A DNA stretch of 47,360 nucleotides from Hyphomicrobiales bacterium (GCA_017305835.1 JAFKJY010000076.1:1-47360); one strand, 5' to 3'. Positions 29,722-37,892 are shown, numbered from the stretch's first letter. Program-made: numbers and translations. The notes: generated by a model not told the origin, from the sequence alone.

Positions 29722-29739
29722 GTCCCAGATGCTTGGGAC
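29722..29739. repeat. Short inverted repeat, candidate oriT stem
   Basis: Six-base arms GTCCCA and TGGGAC enclose GATGCT, about 185 bases upstream of mobC. Relaxases recognise hairpins of this size beside the nick site. The assignment is by location only. Confidence 0.35.
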
Positions 29740-29803
29740 CCATTCGTAACCGCGCCGCGGCTTTTTAGCGGCACAAAAACTTGCTTGAATATTTGAAAAC
29801 AGA

Positions 29804-29914
29804 ATGGCGCGCCTCTCGGGAGAAACGTCGAACCAGATTTTCACCGAATTGGCCGAGTGGGAGCAAATCCTAAAAGACACGTCGCTGGCGAAGCCCAGGC
29901 CGCCCACGCCTTGA
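29804..29914 (+). CDS. Possible 36-residue leader peptide/small protein before mobC
   Basis: The frame ATG GCG CGC ... TGA encodes 36 residues beginning MARLSGETSNQIFTELAEWE, acidic and probably helical, ending 10 bases before the mobC ATG. An AT-rich stretch just upstream (TTGCTTGAATATTTGAAAA) could hold a promoter. I do not recognise it. It may be chance or a small accessory relaxosome peptide. Confidence 0.3.
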   Translation: MARLSGETSNQIFTELAEWEQILKDTSLAKPRPPTP

Positions 29915-29924
29915 GGGTGCCGTC

Positions 29925-30335
29925 ATGCCGGCCCCCCAGATGCCGCCCCGCCGGAACAAACGGCCAGGGACGACGGCCAGACCATTTTCTATAAGGCTTA
30001 CCGACGATGAACGTCGGCTGTTGCTGGAACGAAGCGGCAAACAGCCCCTCGCGACGTATCTGCGCGACCTGATACTCGGCGCGGCGTCACAGGCGCCGCG
30101 CCAGCGTGCAGCAAGCAAGGTCCAAGATGGCGAAGCGCTGGCGCGGGTGCTCGCGGCCCTCGGCCAGTCCCGCATCGCCAGCAACCTCAATCAGCTTGCC
30201 AAGGCGGTGAATATCGGCGTGCTGCCGGTCACACCGGTAACTGACCGTGAAATCAGCGAAGCCTGTTCTGCCATTATCGCAATGCGCCGCGACCTCATGC
30301 GCGCGCTCGGCATGGCCGAAGGCAGCAGGCCATGA
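29925..30335 (+). CDS. mobC: Relaxosome accessory protein, MobC family
   Basis: The 136-residue protein has a basic N-terminus, then a ribbon-helix-helix-like segment (ARPFSIRLTDDERRLLLERS). Later comes the MobC signature LGQSRIASNLNQLAKAVNIG at about residues 84-103. MobC proteins open DNA at oriT and help the relaxase. The stop overlaps the relaxase start (ATGA at 30332), the normal mobC-mobA arrangement. The ribosome site GAGGG precedes the ATG. Family identification is strong. Confidence 0.88.
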   Translation: MPAPQMPPRRNKRPGTTARPFSIRLTDDERRLLLERSGKQPLATYLRDLILGAASQAPRQRAASKVQDGEALARVLAALGQSRIASNLNQLAKAVNIGVLPVTPVTDREISEACSAIIAMRRDLMRALGMAEGSRP

Positions 30336-31597
30336 TCTTCAAAGGCAACCAGCGGGGCGGCGCCCGCGATCTCGCCCTGCATCTGATGAAGGCCGAGAAC
30401 GAGCATATCGAAGTGCGCGAGATACGCGGCTTCGTCGCCGACACGATCATAGGCGCCCTGCGCGAGGCGGAGGCGGTGAGCCGGGGAACGAAATGCCGCC
30501 GGTTCCTTTATTCGCTTTCCCTGAACCCGCCCGCGCGGGAAAACGTGGCCGACAGCGTGTTCCACAGCGCGGTCGAGCGCATCGAAGCAAAGCTCGGCCT
30601 CGCCGGCCATCCGCGCGTCGTCGTCTTCCATGAAAAGCACGGCCGCCGCCACGCGCATTGCGTGTGGTCGCGCATCGACGCGCAGAGCATGAAGGCGGTG
30701 CGGATGTCTCATGATTGGCGCAAGCTCGGCGACATCTCCCGCGAACTCTTTATGGAGCACGGCTGGAAGATGCCGGAAGGGCTGATCGACCCCGCCCTGC
30801 GCAGCCCGCTGAGCTTCGACCGCAAGGAGTGGTTTCAGGCAAGACGCGCCGGGAAGGACCCGCGCGACATCAAGGCCGCCCTGCAGCAGTGCTGGGCGGC
30901 ATCGGACTCGGGCAAGGCATTCGGGCATGCGCTGGAGGCGCGCGGCTATTATCTGGCGAAAGGCGATCGACGTGCCGTCGTCGCCATAGATACCAACGGC
31001 GAGGTCTATTCCGTCGCCCGGTGGGTCGACCGGAAGTCGAAAGATGTGATCGCCCGCGTCGGCGACCCTGAAACGCTGCCCTCGGTCGATGCCGTGAAAC
31101 AACGCATTGCTAGCCTCGTCCGCGAGAAGCTGATCGGCTTCATCGAGAGCGCCACGGAGGAGTTCGCACGGGCGGCAAAAACGCTCGAAGGCAGGCGGCT
31201 TGCAATGACCGAGCGCCATCGCACCGCCCGCCGCGATCTTCACGCCAGCCAGGAAACGCGCGCCATTGCGGAAGCGAGGCAACGCGCCGACCGGTTCCGC
31301 CGAGGCATCCTCGGCCTGTGGGACCGCATCACCGGCCAGCACGGCAAACTGCTTCGGCAGAATGAGGAGGAAGCAGCCGGCTGCGCGACACGTGCTGCCG
31401 ACGAGAAGCAAGCGCTCATAGCGCGCCAGTTGGAAGAGCGGCAGCGCCTCCAACTGGAAATCCAAGCGGAACGGCAGTTGCATGTACGCGAGATGACACG
31501 GCTTTTCCGTTCAAAGTCCCAATCGGTCGACGAAGCAGCGCGGGACGACCCGAGGACAACTCGAAGGCATGGCCGCCGTCATCGTCTGGAACGCTGA
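30332..31597 (+). CDS. Relaxase/mobilization nuclease (MOBP/VirD2-like)
   Basis: The 421-residue protein opens with MIFKGNQRGGARDLALHLMK and has the relaxase histidine triad region VVVFHEKHGRRHAHCVWSRI at about 96-115 (His100/His103, His107, His109). This is the HUH metal site that nicks oriT. The C-terminal third is Arg/Glu-rich and predicted to be coiled coil. No Tyr occurs before residue 60 (FLYSLSLNPP), so the nucleophile is not where MOBP relaxases usually have it. Its coupling to mobC indicates a mobilizable element. No type IV secretion genes are in the window. Confidence 0.88.
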   Translation: MIFKGNQRGGARDLALHLMKAENEHIEVREIRGFVADTIIGALREAEAVSRGTKCRRFLYSLSLNPPARENVADSVFHSAVERIEAKLGLAGHPRVVVFHEKHGRRHAHCVWSRIDAQSMKAVRMSHDWRKLGDISRELFMEHGWKMPEGLIDPALRSPLSFDRKEWFQARRAGKDPRDIKAALQQCWAASDSGKAFGHALEARGYYLAKGDRRAVVAIDTNGEVYSVARWVDRKSKDVIARVGDPETLPSVDAVKQRIASLVREKLIGFIESATEEFARAAKTLEGRRLAMTERHRTARRDLHASQETRAIAEARQRADRFRRGILGLWDRITGQHGKLLRQNEEEAAGCATRAADEKQALIARQLEERQRLQLEIQAERQLHVREMTRLFRSKSQSVDEAARDDPRTTRRHGRRHRLER

Positions 31598-31610
31598 GGC
31601 TGACGGGAAG

Positions 31611-32456
31611 CTACAACGCGGAGCGGCGCTTCTCCGGCACGCTCCTCATGTGCGCGTTGAGGATTTCGCGAAACGGCAAGTCCTGCGAACCGTTGCCGTC
31701 CTTAAGATCGACACCCTTTATGATGATATCGCCGGCGAGTTCGATCGGCGTGACGAAGGCGATATCATTCGCGCCATCGTAGCTGGAGTTGGCAACGGCG
31801 AACGCATTTCCTTTCGTCGAAAAGACCGGACCGCCGCTGGACGCTCCGTAGAGATGAAGACCCGATAGAAAATAGGGGCATTGCAGCTTGGCGGATGGAC
31901 CCCGTTCTCCATAATAGTCGAGAAGCGGTCCGTCGTAGAAAGTCGGCCTGACATCGATCTGCGTACCCGCATCCGTCAGGACAACATCGTGCAGCGGATA
32001 CGAGTAGGTCGAGATTGGCGCTCCCTGGGGAGGCGTATCGGGGCGAATGACCAAAGTCTTGTTCTCCAGCAACTTCCCTGTCTGCCTGTGACGCATACCC
32101 TCCAGCACGCCGATACTCAGGTCGCTGATAGGATGATGATAGGCGGCGATTACGGGCCGCAGGTAGAAGTGCGTGCCGGGACCGAAGTGAATGCCAAAGA
32201 GCGTGCCGGTTCTCTCGTCCAGCACATGACGCGCTGTCATGAAGGCCCCGTTGCGAAGAACATAGAAGGCGGTGCCGACGATTTCGCAGCTTCTTGAATC
32301 GATGCGTCTGAATATCGGAAAGACCGCCTCGGAAAGATTGACCGGTCCGAACTCGTTCGTGCCGGTCCAGAGATCATTTTCGGCAGTGCCGGGCAGTGGT
32401 GGCAGTGTCTTCGTGACCATGCGATCAGCATTCGGTTGCCGAACGATCGCTATCAC
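31611..32456 (-). CDS. Trypsin-like serine protease coupled to ardC
   Basis: The 281-residue protein starts at a GTG (32456) overlapping the ardC stop; an ATG at 32420 is the alternative. The chymotrypsin-fold triad is visible: His77 in AFMTARHVL, Asp112 in PISDLSIG and Ser207 in YGASSGGPVF. The preceding oxyanion region is also normal. No signal peptide or membrane helix is present, so it should act in the cytoplasm. Proteases of this fold occur in defence and anti-defence loci, but substrate and role here are unknown. The catalytic residues are intact, so it is probably active. Confidence 0.82.
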   Translation of the reverse strand: MIAIVRQPNADRMVTKTLPPLPGTAENDLWTGTNEFGPVNLSEAVFPIFRRIDSRSCEIVGTAFYVLRNGAFMTARHVLDERTGTLFGIHFGPGTHFYLRPVIAAYHHPISDLSIGVLEGMRHRQTGKLLENKTLVIRPDTPPQGAPISTYSYPLHDVVLTDAGTQIDVRPTFYDGPLLDYYGERGPSAKLQCPYFLSGLHLYGASSGGPVFSTKGNAFAVANSSYDGANDIAFVTPIELAGDIIIKGVDLKDGNGSQDLPFREILNAHMRSVPEKRRSAL

Positions 32457-33364
32457 GGCGCGCCGGCCGCGTCATGGCGTGCCAGCCAGTTGGCAGCTTC
32501 GGAGGCTTTCGAGGCAGCGGTGAACACCGCTTTCTTATCGTCCTTGAGGACTTTCAGCCAGTTCGCGATGTATTGCGCGTGATCGGCGCGGGGTTCCGGC
32601 GTGATGCCGAGATCCCCGCACAGGAACGCTGCGCCGAGTTCGGCGACCAGTTCTTCCACGGCGTAGCTCTCGGTGCCAAAGCGGCCGGTCATGTCACGGT
32701 CGAGCCGCTGCTTCGCGCCGGACCAGTGGACGAGTTCGTGGCACAGCGTCGAATAGAAGCCTTCGGCCGGCGTGGTGGTTTGCGTGCCGGTGAAACGGCG
32801 GCGTTCGGGAATGCGGATGATGTCGGCGGAGGGAATATAGCAAGCACGGTCGCCGCCCTCCTCGATCTTGGCGCCGGTTGCCTTCGCGAAGGCTTCGGCC
32901 CGTTCGATGGGATTGAAGACGGGTTCATCCGGGAGCGGTTCATCGGCTTCCAGTTTGAAGCCTTCGACCTGTGCCGCGTTGAACACGAAGCTCGCGCGCG
33001 CCATCAGCCGTTCGGCAGTTTCCGTGTCGCCGGTCTGTTCATCGGTCTCGACGTATTCGAGCTTCTTGTAGAAGACGATCAGCGAGGATTTCTCGCCGCG
33101 CCGGACCTGGCAGCCGCGCTCCTGCCACTGGCGGTAGGTGCCCCACAGATGCGAGGGATAATCGCAAGCCTGTGCGGCCACCCACAACGAGACGATGTTG
33201 ACGCCGTTGTAGGGCTTGGCCGAGGCGATGTTGACGGGTCGCCTCATCGAGCCTCCCGCGTTCCTCAACCACGGCAGCCGGAACTCGCCTGCGGTTTCGA
33301 TGGCCGCCACGATGCGGTTGGTGATTTCCTGATGGACGTCAAACTTCTGTTTGCCGGGGGACAT
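32453..33364 (-). CDS. ardC: ArdC-like antirestriction protein with zincin metallopeptidase domain
   Basis: From the ATG at 33364 (AGGAG site) the protein has 303 residues. The N-terminal ssDNA-binding domain contains FRLPWLRN, RRPVNIASAKPYNGVN and the typical LWGTYRQWQERGCQVRRGE. The C-terminal zincin domain holds HELVH at 209-213 and a helix (YAVEELVAELGAAF) with the third ligand. ArdC proteins protect incoming single-stranded plasmid DNA from restriction during conjugation. Context next to relaxase genes fits this. It is translationally coupled to the protease gene that follows. Confidence 0.9.
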   Translation of the reverse strand: MSPGKQKFDVHQEITNRIVAAIETAGEFRLPWLRNAGGSMRRPVNIASAKPYNGVNIVSLWVAAQACDYPSHLWGTYRQWQERGCQVRRGEKSSLIVFYKKLEYVETDEQTGDTETAERLMARASFVFNAAQVEGFKLEADEPLPDEPVFNPIERAEAFAKATGAKIEEGGDRACYIPSADIIRIPERRRFTGTQTTTPAEGFYSTLCHELVHWSGAKQRLDRDMTGRFGTESYAVEELVAELGAAFLCGDLGITPEPRADHAQYIANWLKVLKDDKKAVFTAASKASEAANWLARHDAAGAP

Positions 33365-33598
33365 GACGTCTCTCCTTTCGCTGGTCGAAGCCGCGACCGC
33401 CGCGGCCTGATGGCGTCCGCAGAGGCAGGGAGAGAGCGCCCTTGCACCCGAAGGGCGGGCGAAGCGGAAAGACGGCGCATGCCGTTGCAAGGGCGAAATC
33501 GCCCCTGCCAGGACAGCCAGCAAGAAGGCCGCAAGCGGCGCGGCTGGTGTCAGGTCAGCGAAGGAGAGAAAATGTTCTCGGGAGAATGACGCCGGGCG

Positions 33599-33886
33599 TC
33601 AGACCTCATCCGGCCACTGGCGGGCGCCGTGCTGCACGAAGAGGATTTCGACCGTCTGATCGGTCACGCGGTAGGCGACGATGTAGGGCGTGCCGGGAAT
33701 GACGAGCTCGCGCGTGCCCCTGATCTCGCCCTTGCGACCGATGAAGGGGTTCGATGAGAGCAGCCGCTCGGTCTTGCTGTGGATGGTGTTGACGACGCGG
33801 GCGGCGGCGCGCGGGTTGTGCTCGCCGATATAGTCGCTGATCGCTTCGAGTTCAGAGAGGTAGCGACGGGTCCAGACAATCCGCAC
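33599..33886 (-). CDS. parE: ParE/RelE-family toxin
   Basis: The 95-residue protein starts at a GTG (33886). The pattern VWTRRYLSELEAISDYIGEH, the loop ARVVNTIHSKTERL, then RKGEIRGTRELVIPGTPYIV and YRVTDQTVEILFVQHGARQW is that of ParE toxins. These poison gyrase or, in RelE relatives, cut mRNA on the ribosome. It lies 12 bases downstream of its antitoxin gene. The pair would stabilise the mobile element by post-segregational killing. Confidence 0.9.
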   Translation of the reverse strand: MRIVWTRRYLSELEAISDYIGEHNPRAAARVVNTIHSKTERLLSSNPFIGRKGEIRGTRELVIPGTPYIVAYRVTDQTVEILFVQHGARQWPDEV

Positions 33887-33898
33887 GGCAGCCTGCGA

Positions 33899-34135
33899 TC
33901 AGGCCTGGCTGTATTTGTTGAGCACGGCGGCAATCTCCTCGTCGGAAGCGAACTCGCCGCGATCTGCCTGTTCGAGACCTTCCTGAACGCCGGCAACCCA
34001 TTTCTCGTGCCATGCGAGCGAGCGCCCATGCGCCAGCGCATCTTCGAGGATTTGCCCGCGCGTGAGGTTCGATCGTGCCGTCAGCGCATCGATGCGGCGG
34101 TCCAGATCTTCGGGAAGGGTGTCGTTACTGTCCAT
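33899..34135 (-). CDS. parD: ParD-like antitoxin
   Basis: The 78-residue protein has a ribbon-helix-helix N-terminus (PEDLDRRIDALTARSNLTRG, then QILEDALAHG) and an acidic helical tail (VAGVQEGLEQADRGEFASDE) that would wrap the toxin. It is directly upstream of the ParE gene and is expected to repress the pair's promoter. Length and layout are normal. Confidence 0.88.
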   Translation of the reverse strand: MDSNDTLPEDLDRRIDALTARSNLTRGQILEDALAHGRSLAWHEKWVAGVQEGLEQADRGEFASDEEIAAVLNKYSQA

Positions 34136-34215
34136 GGCTCTAGTGTGCCACAGACGGCCGGTTTGACCAAGGAAAACCGGACCGGCTTATGGCAAGCCAA
34201 GGCCCGTCCAATCGG

Positions 34216-34680
34216 CTATCCGGCCTTGGCGGCCCTGCTGCGGCTCTTCTTCGCCGGTGCGGGCGCCGGCTTCGGCGCCTTGGGCTTGCGGCCGAGGCCC
34301 ATGGTCTTGGCGAGGGCGGAGCGCGCCGCGGCATAGTTCGGGGCCACCATCGGGTAGTCGCGGGGAAGGCCCCACTTGGCGCGATATTCGTCGGGCGTGA
34401 GGCCGTAGTGCACGCCGAGATGGCGCCTGAGCGACTTGAACTTCTTCCCGTCCTCCAGGCAGACGATGTAGTCCGGCGTCACCGATTTCCTGACCGGCAC
34501 GGCGGGCTCGAGCGCCGGCGTTTCAGGCTGCGCTTCCTTACCGAGAGCCGCAAGCGACTGATGGACGCCCGCGATCAGCGACGGCAGGTCGCCGGCGGGA
34601 ACGTTGTTCCGGGTGACGTAGGCCGAGACAATATCGGCTGTCAGCGAAACAAGGCCTTCGCTGGCGGCGTTGCCGGTCAT
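34216..34680 (-). CDS. Ros/MucR-family zinc-finger transcriptional regulator
   Basis: The ATG at 34680 (GAGG nine bases upstream) gives 154 residues; an ATG at 34689 is too close to the ribosome site. The DNA-binding core reads CLEDGKKFKSLRRHLGVHYG, then LTPDEYRAKWGLPRDYPMVA and a basic tail. In Ros the second ligand is Cys (CLEC); here it is Asp (CLED), a known variation in rhizobial members. MucR/Ros proteins are H-NS-like silencers of AT-rich promoters. On a mobile element it may silence transfer or cargo genes. Confidence 0.9.
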   Translation of the reverse strand: MTGNAASEGLVSLTADIVSAYVTRNNVPAGDLPSLIAGVHQSLAALGKEAQPETPALEPAVPVRKSVTPDYIVCLEDGKKFKSLRRHLGVHYGLTPDEYRAKWGLPRDYPMVAPNYAAARSALAKTMGLGRKPKAPKPAPAPAKKSRSRAAKAG

Positions 34681-34792
34681 CGGGTTCATCCTCGGTTGTT
34701 GAAGTAACCCGAGCCATATATCGGCCATCGGCCGGGATGCAATGGCGCGAACCCGTTGTAGACCTATGGGCCGTCGAAGCCAGGCTCCGCGC

Positions 34793-35155
34793 CTAGGTCA
34801 TGCCGTTCCAGATCAAAGCCGCGAAAAACGCGATCATGCCCAGCAGCAGGATAAATTCCAAGAAGCGATAGATGACGACAGCCGCGCCGAAGCCCAGAAT
34901 CACACCTAAAGCCTTGTCTTCAACCGCGCCTATGATGCAGCCCATTGCTGCGAGCATCAAGACTATCTTGGCGAGCTCGGCGGCGCCCCCGCCTTGCGCT
35001 GCACTCTTATCCGCTTTGGCTGCGGACCTCGAAGATTCCGCTACGCGACTCCGACGTTCGGCATCGCGGCGCTGGTTCTCTTTCTCGGTTTCGTAGGTGA
35101 GGCGGTACCAAAGATCCCGCGATGCTCTTTCGTGCCTGTCATGTTCATACAGCAT
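34793..35155 (-). CDS. Small membrane protein of unknown function
   Basis: The ATG at 35155 gives 120 residues. Residues 1-55 are charged and Arg/Glu/Ala-rich (helical). Residues about 60-118 contain two hydrophobic spans (IVLMLAAMGCIIGAV and GVILGFGAAVVIYRFLEFIL running to LLGMIAFFAALIW). I do not recognise the family. It lies alone between the MucR-like gene and a hypothetical cluster on the same strand. Inner-membrane location is inferred from hydrophobicity. Confidence 0.6.
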   Translation of the reverse strand: MLYEHDRHERASRDLWYRLTYETEKENQRRDAERRSRVAESSRSAAKADKSAAQGGGAAELAKIVLMLAAMGCIIGAVEDKALGVILGFGAAVVIYRFLEFILLLGMIAFFAALIWNGMT

Positions 35156-35222
35156 AGTCGTCTCCCGAGATTTGCTCCGTCTGCCGAGCAAGGTGAAGTT
35201 CAGTTCCGTGGGGCGTTGCGCC

Positions 35223-35972
35223 CTAGCCGGGGATGAATGGTTTGGCGGCGGGGCCGGTCGGCACCATGTCGTCGGTGATGGCGAGTTCGATATCGGCGTT
35301 GGCAGGCTGTGCGCCGGTCTCGGGTTCTGGCACGCCGTCGAGTTCAGGCATCTGCGCCCGCACCGCCTCGGGCATGTCCGCCTTCAGCTCGTCGCGTAGC
35401 TGCTCGAATTCGTCGCGGGTCAGGCTGCCGGAATCCAGGCGCTGGCGCGCGTCATCCAGTCGGGCCTGATAGTCGAACAACTCCTGCCGCGTAGCCCGCA
35501 GGCGACCGACTTCGTTCAGCACCGGCTTGTAGGTCTCCCAAGTCGGATGATGGTCGGCGATCGCGTCGGGTTCGATGACAGCAAGATCGAGCGCGGCGCC
35601 ATGCTCATCGAACACCTGCCTGCCATCTTCGGTCTTGAACACGCGGCGCCCGTCGGGAAGCACATGGGCGGTAAGAAGCAGAGCCTCCTGCCGGTCCACA
35701 GCCTGCGACAGGAGACGGTCGTTCTCCTTCAAGGCGATGATGGTGGCGGCGTCGTAATGGTCGAGTTCCTGACGGAACGCGCTGGTCTCCGACACTGTGA
35801 CAATCGCAACGGCGAATTGCAGAATCTCGGTCGTGTCCTGGTCCAGGTCGGCGTCTCGCTCGCGCCGCTTAAGTTCTTCACGCTGCTGTTGCTGGAAGCG
35901 GCGGAAGATCGCGGCCTCGCTGCGATCGGCAAATTCTCTGCGTAACAGTCCGGCGGGATTCACATGCATCAT
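35223..35972 (-). CDS. Hypothetical protein, helical, charged
   Basis: The ATG at 35972 overlaps the TGA of the upstream gene and gives 249 residues. The N-terminal third (RREFADRSEAAIFRRFQQQQ then REELKRRERDADLD) is strongly charged and helical. The middle has VLPDGRRVFKTEDGRQVFDE, a beta-hairpin-like repeat. The tail is acidic and Pro-rich. No catalytic motif is evident. Charged helical proteins with this mid-region often sit beside conjugation genes in alphaproteobacterial elements. It is coupled with the secreted protein gene before it. Confidence 0.65.
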   Translation of the reverse strand: MMHVNPAGLLRREFADRSEAAIFRRFQQQQREELKRRERDADLDQDTTEILQFAVAIVTVSETSAFRQELDHYDAATIIALKENDRLLSQAVDRQEALLLTAHVLPDGRRVFKTEDGRQVFDEHGAALDLAVIEPDAIADHHPTWETYKPVLNEVGRLRATRQELFDYQARLDDARQRLDSGSLTRDEFEQLRDELKADMPEAVRAQMPELDGVPEPETGAQPANADIELAITDDMVPTGPAAKPFIPG

Positions 35973-36325
35973 TCGCCGCACTCCTGCTTGACCAGCGCGG
36001 CGATGACGACCCAGGGATAATGTTCTGCGTACTTCCGAAACGCCTTCTCGATCGTCACGACGATCTGCGGGTCGTCAAAGTACCACCTGCGGATGCAGGT
36101 CATGCCGGTCTCGACCTTCTGTCCGGCTGCGGCGGAATCCTGACGGAACCGCGCATAGGCCAACCCCTCGACGATACCGGCGATATAGACCGCGAATTCG
36201 TTCGGCGGCATTTCCTTGAGCACGGTGGCGGCGTTGAGCGGCGTGTCCGCGCGCGCGCCGATAGGCGGCACGAAAGACGCAGCAAATAATGCCGCAATGG
36301 CAGTATTCCGGATAGAGTTTGCCAC
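35969..36325 (-). CDS. Secreted hypothetical protein with signal peptide
   Basis: With the GTG at 36325 the product has 118 residues: SIRNTAIAALFAASFVPPIG then ARA as likely signal peptide and cleavage site. A TTG at 36340 would add five residues. The mature part has EFAVYIAGIVEGLAYARFRQ, one Cys in GMTCIRRWYF, a YPW segment and a terminal Cys (QECGE). The two Cys may form a disulfide in the periplasm. Layout vaguely resembles Rap1a/Tai-type immunity proteins, but I cannot confirm that. Confidence 0.6.
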   Translation of the reverse strand: MANSIRNTAIAALFAASFVPPIGARADTPLNAATVLKEMPPNEFAVYIAGIVEGLAYARFRQDSAAAGQKVETGMTCIRRWYFDDPQIVVTIEKAFRKYAEHYPWVVIAALVKQECGE

Positions 36326-36526
36326 GAATACCCCGCTCAAAACCGACCGATTTTGCTACAATTTTCATAACTCCTTAATCTGTGCTACTATATAGTTACC
36401 GTTAAGGCCTGCTTATTGATTTCATTCAAGAATTTAGAAGCAGCCTTACGCGGCGGGCACTGGAGCAAAAGGGGTCGTTTTTGAGGCATACCGTCCGGGG
36501 TCGCGCCACCCGGACTGGCAGGGAAT

Positions 36527-37096
36527 ATGAGAAAAATCGGATATTTAAGGGTTTCAACTAAAAAGCAGAAACACGACCGCCAGGCGCACGCCCTGAAACG
36601 CTATTGCGACCGGCTCTTCACCGAAACGGCCTCGGGCAAAAGCCTTGACCGGCCCGTCTACGACAAGGTGAAAAAAATGCTCGACTCCGGGGACGAGCTG
36701 GTCGTTCTAGACATCGACCGGGCCTATCGGAACACCCGTGACGCATTGAACGAGTTCCACGTTCTTTCCGCCCGGGGTGTCAGGATGAGGGTTCTCAATT
36801 TCCCCATCGATCTCAGCACGGACGAAGGTTACTACTCGTTCGTGATGGAGAACGCGCGCGCGGAGCTGGAGCGACGCAAGATTTCGCGCCGCACCAAGGA
36901 AGGGCTGGCGGTGGCGCGAGCAAACGGCAAGCGGCTGGGCCGGCCGCGCAAGCTGAACACCCGCCAGATCGACAGCGCCCGGCTGCGATTTGAGTCGCGG
37001 GAGAGCACGATCTCGGCGATGGCGCGAGAATATGAGGTCGGCCGCTGGACGCTCTCGCGGGCGCTCAAGCGCGAGACGGCGCAGGCTGCCAATTAG
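36527..37096 (+). CDS. Serine recombinase, resolvase/invertase family
   Basis: The 189-residue protein has catalytic Ser10 in IGYLRVSTKKQ, VLDIDRAYRNTRDA with the conserved Asp-Arg, and a long E helix (YYSFVMENARAELERRKISR). A C-terminal HTH follows (ISAMAREYEVGRWTLSRALK). It would carry out site-specific recombination such as dimer resolution or inversion of element DNA. It points toward the next, Ser-lacking recombinase-like gene, leaving nine bases between stops. AT-rich DNA upstream (36341-36526) may contain its promoter and crossover site. Confidence 0.9.
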   Translation: MRKIGYLRVSTKKQKHDRQAHALKRYCDRLFTETASGKSLDRPVYDKVKKMLDSGDELVVLDIDRAYRNTRDALNEFHVLSARGVRMRVLNFPIDLSTDEGYYSFVMENARAELERRKISRRTKEGLAVARANGKRLGRPRKLNTRQIDSARLRFESRESTISAMAREYEVGRWTLSRALKRETAQAAN

Positions 37097-37104
37097 CCAA
37101 GGTG

Positions 37105-37524
37105 CTAGGCGTCTCGCACCAGTTGCGCCCGCAATCGCCGAAGTTCCTGCCACAGAGGATCGCGCTGGAGTTCCGCAGGAAACATGTCGTTAACGGATAC
37201 GAGTACGACGTCGATGCCGAGATCGAAAAGCTTCGCGTCGATAAGAAATGCCGTGCGCTTGTCGCGTGAGAAACGGTCGAGGTTTTGGACAACGACCGCA
37301 TCGAAGGGTTTGGACTCGGCGCTGGCCGCCTCAATCATCTGGCGGAGTGCTGGCTGCTCTCCATCTCCTGCCACGCCCGCATCGGAATAGGCGGTCACTA
37401 CAACCCGGCCCTGTTCAGCGCAGTATCGTCTCAAGTCTTCAATTTGTTCATGCACGTTATGCAGCGATCCTCTGTATTCGCACGCCGTCCGCGCATACAT
37501 TGCCACATTTTTTTCTGTCGCCAT
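37105..37524 (-). CDS. Resolvase-like catalytic-domain protein lacking the active Ser
   Basis: The ATG at 37524 (GAGG site) gives 139 residues covering only a resolvase N-terminal domain. NLDRFSRDK is intact, as are EQIEDLRRYC and VVVTAYSDAGVAGD. The usual YARVST-Q motif reads YARTACEY, so the catalytic Ser is Ala14 (with Cys15 next to it). No DNA-binding domain follows the catalytic part. It could be a decaying recombinase or a regulatory partner of the convergent resolvase. Composition in the upstream region is AT-rich. Confidence 0.75.
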   Translation of the reverse strand: MATEKNVAMYARTACEYRGSLHNVHEQIEDLRRYCAEQGRVVVTAYSDAGVAGDGEQPALRQMIEAASAESKPFDAVVVQNLDRFSRDKRTAFLIDAKLFDLGIDVVLVSVNDMFPAELQRDPLWQELRRLRAQLVRDA

Positions 37525-37674
37525 ATTTACCTCGCATCGATAAATATACTTCAAAATTTAAACTGAGATCAATGTTATTCCGAACGCAATATTTCCAAGG
37601 ACGCGCCGGGCCATTTGCGGACAGAAACGAACGAGTTTCTGGCAATCCGGCGTCGAATCCGCTATACTGAAGAG

Positions 37675-37866
37675 ATGGCGAAAGACGATAAAATCTTCTC
37701 GAAAAAAGAGCTTGGCGAGGCCACGGCGCGCCGCCACGCGGCCGCGCATCTGCAAGCGCTCGAAGGCAACCCGCTCGACGCGGCGGACATTGCCATGTTC
37801 GAAATGTTCGAGCGTGAGCGCTGGCCGCATGAGCGCCGCCTTGCCTATATCCGCGAGCGCGCATAG
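37675..37866 (+). CDS. VbhA-like antitoxin of the Fic toxin
   Basis: The 63-residue protein is helical and lies 26 bases before the fic gene. ARRHAAAHLQALEGNPLD matches the antitoxin helix of VbhA-type class I Fic inhibitors, whose motif is S/T-xxx-E-G/N. Here Glu30-Gly31 fit, but the Ser/Thr position is Leu26. The protein should block ATP binding in the Fic active site. Start chosen for the ribosome site GAAGAG eight bases upstream. Confidence 0.75.
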   Translation: MAKDDKIFSKKELGEATARRHAAAHLQALEGNPLDAADIAMFEMFERERWPHERRLAYIRERA

Positions 37867-37892
37867 GCGGACGCGATGGTCCGCGCTGGCGA

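Larger units (their letters stand above)
29211..29924. other. Gene-poor, AT-richer boundary region with candidate oriT
   Basis: These 714 bases separate the metabolic region from the mobilization genes. Base composition drops clearly (29355-29560 has runs such as GTATTTATACATAAATAAAC). Apart from a tiny reading frame at 29804-29914 I see no convincing gene. A short inverted repeat GTCCCA-GATGCT-TGGGAC lies at 29722-29739, and a GCCGC/GCGGC hairpin with a T-run is near 29755-29772. A transfer origin normally lies next to mobC and the relaxase gene, so oriT is expected here. No tRNA gene or attachment-site repeat was recognised. Confidence 0.45.

Noticed and set aside
29554..29796. 80-residue frame in the boundary region
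   Set aside because: No ribosome site, no recognisable motif, composition unlike the neighbouring genes.
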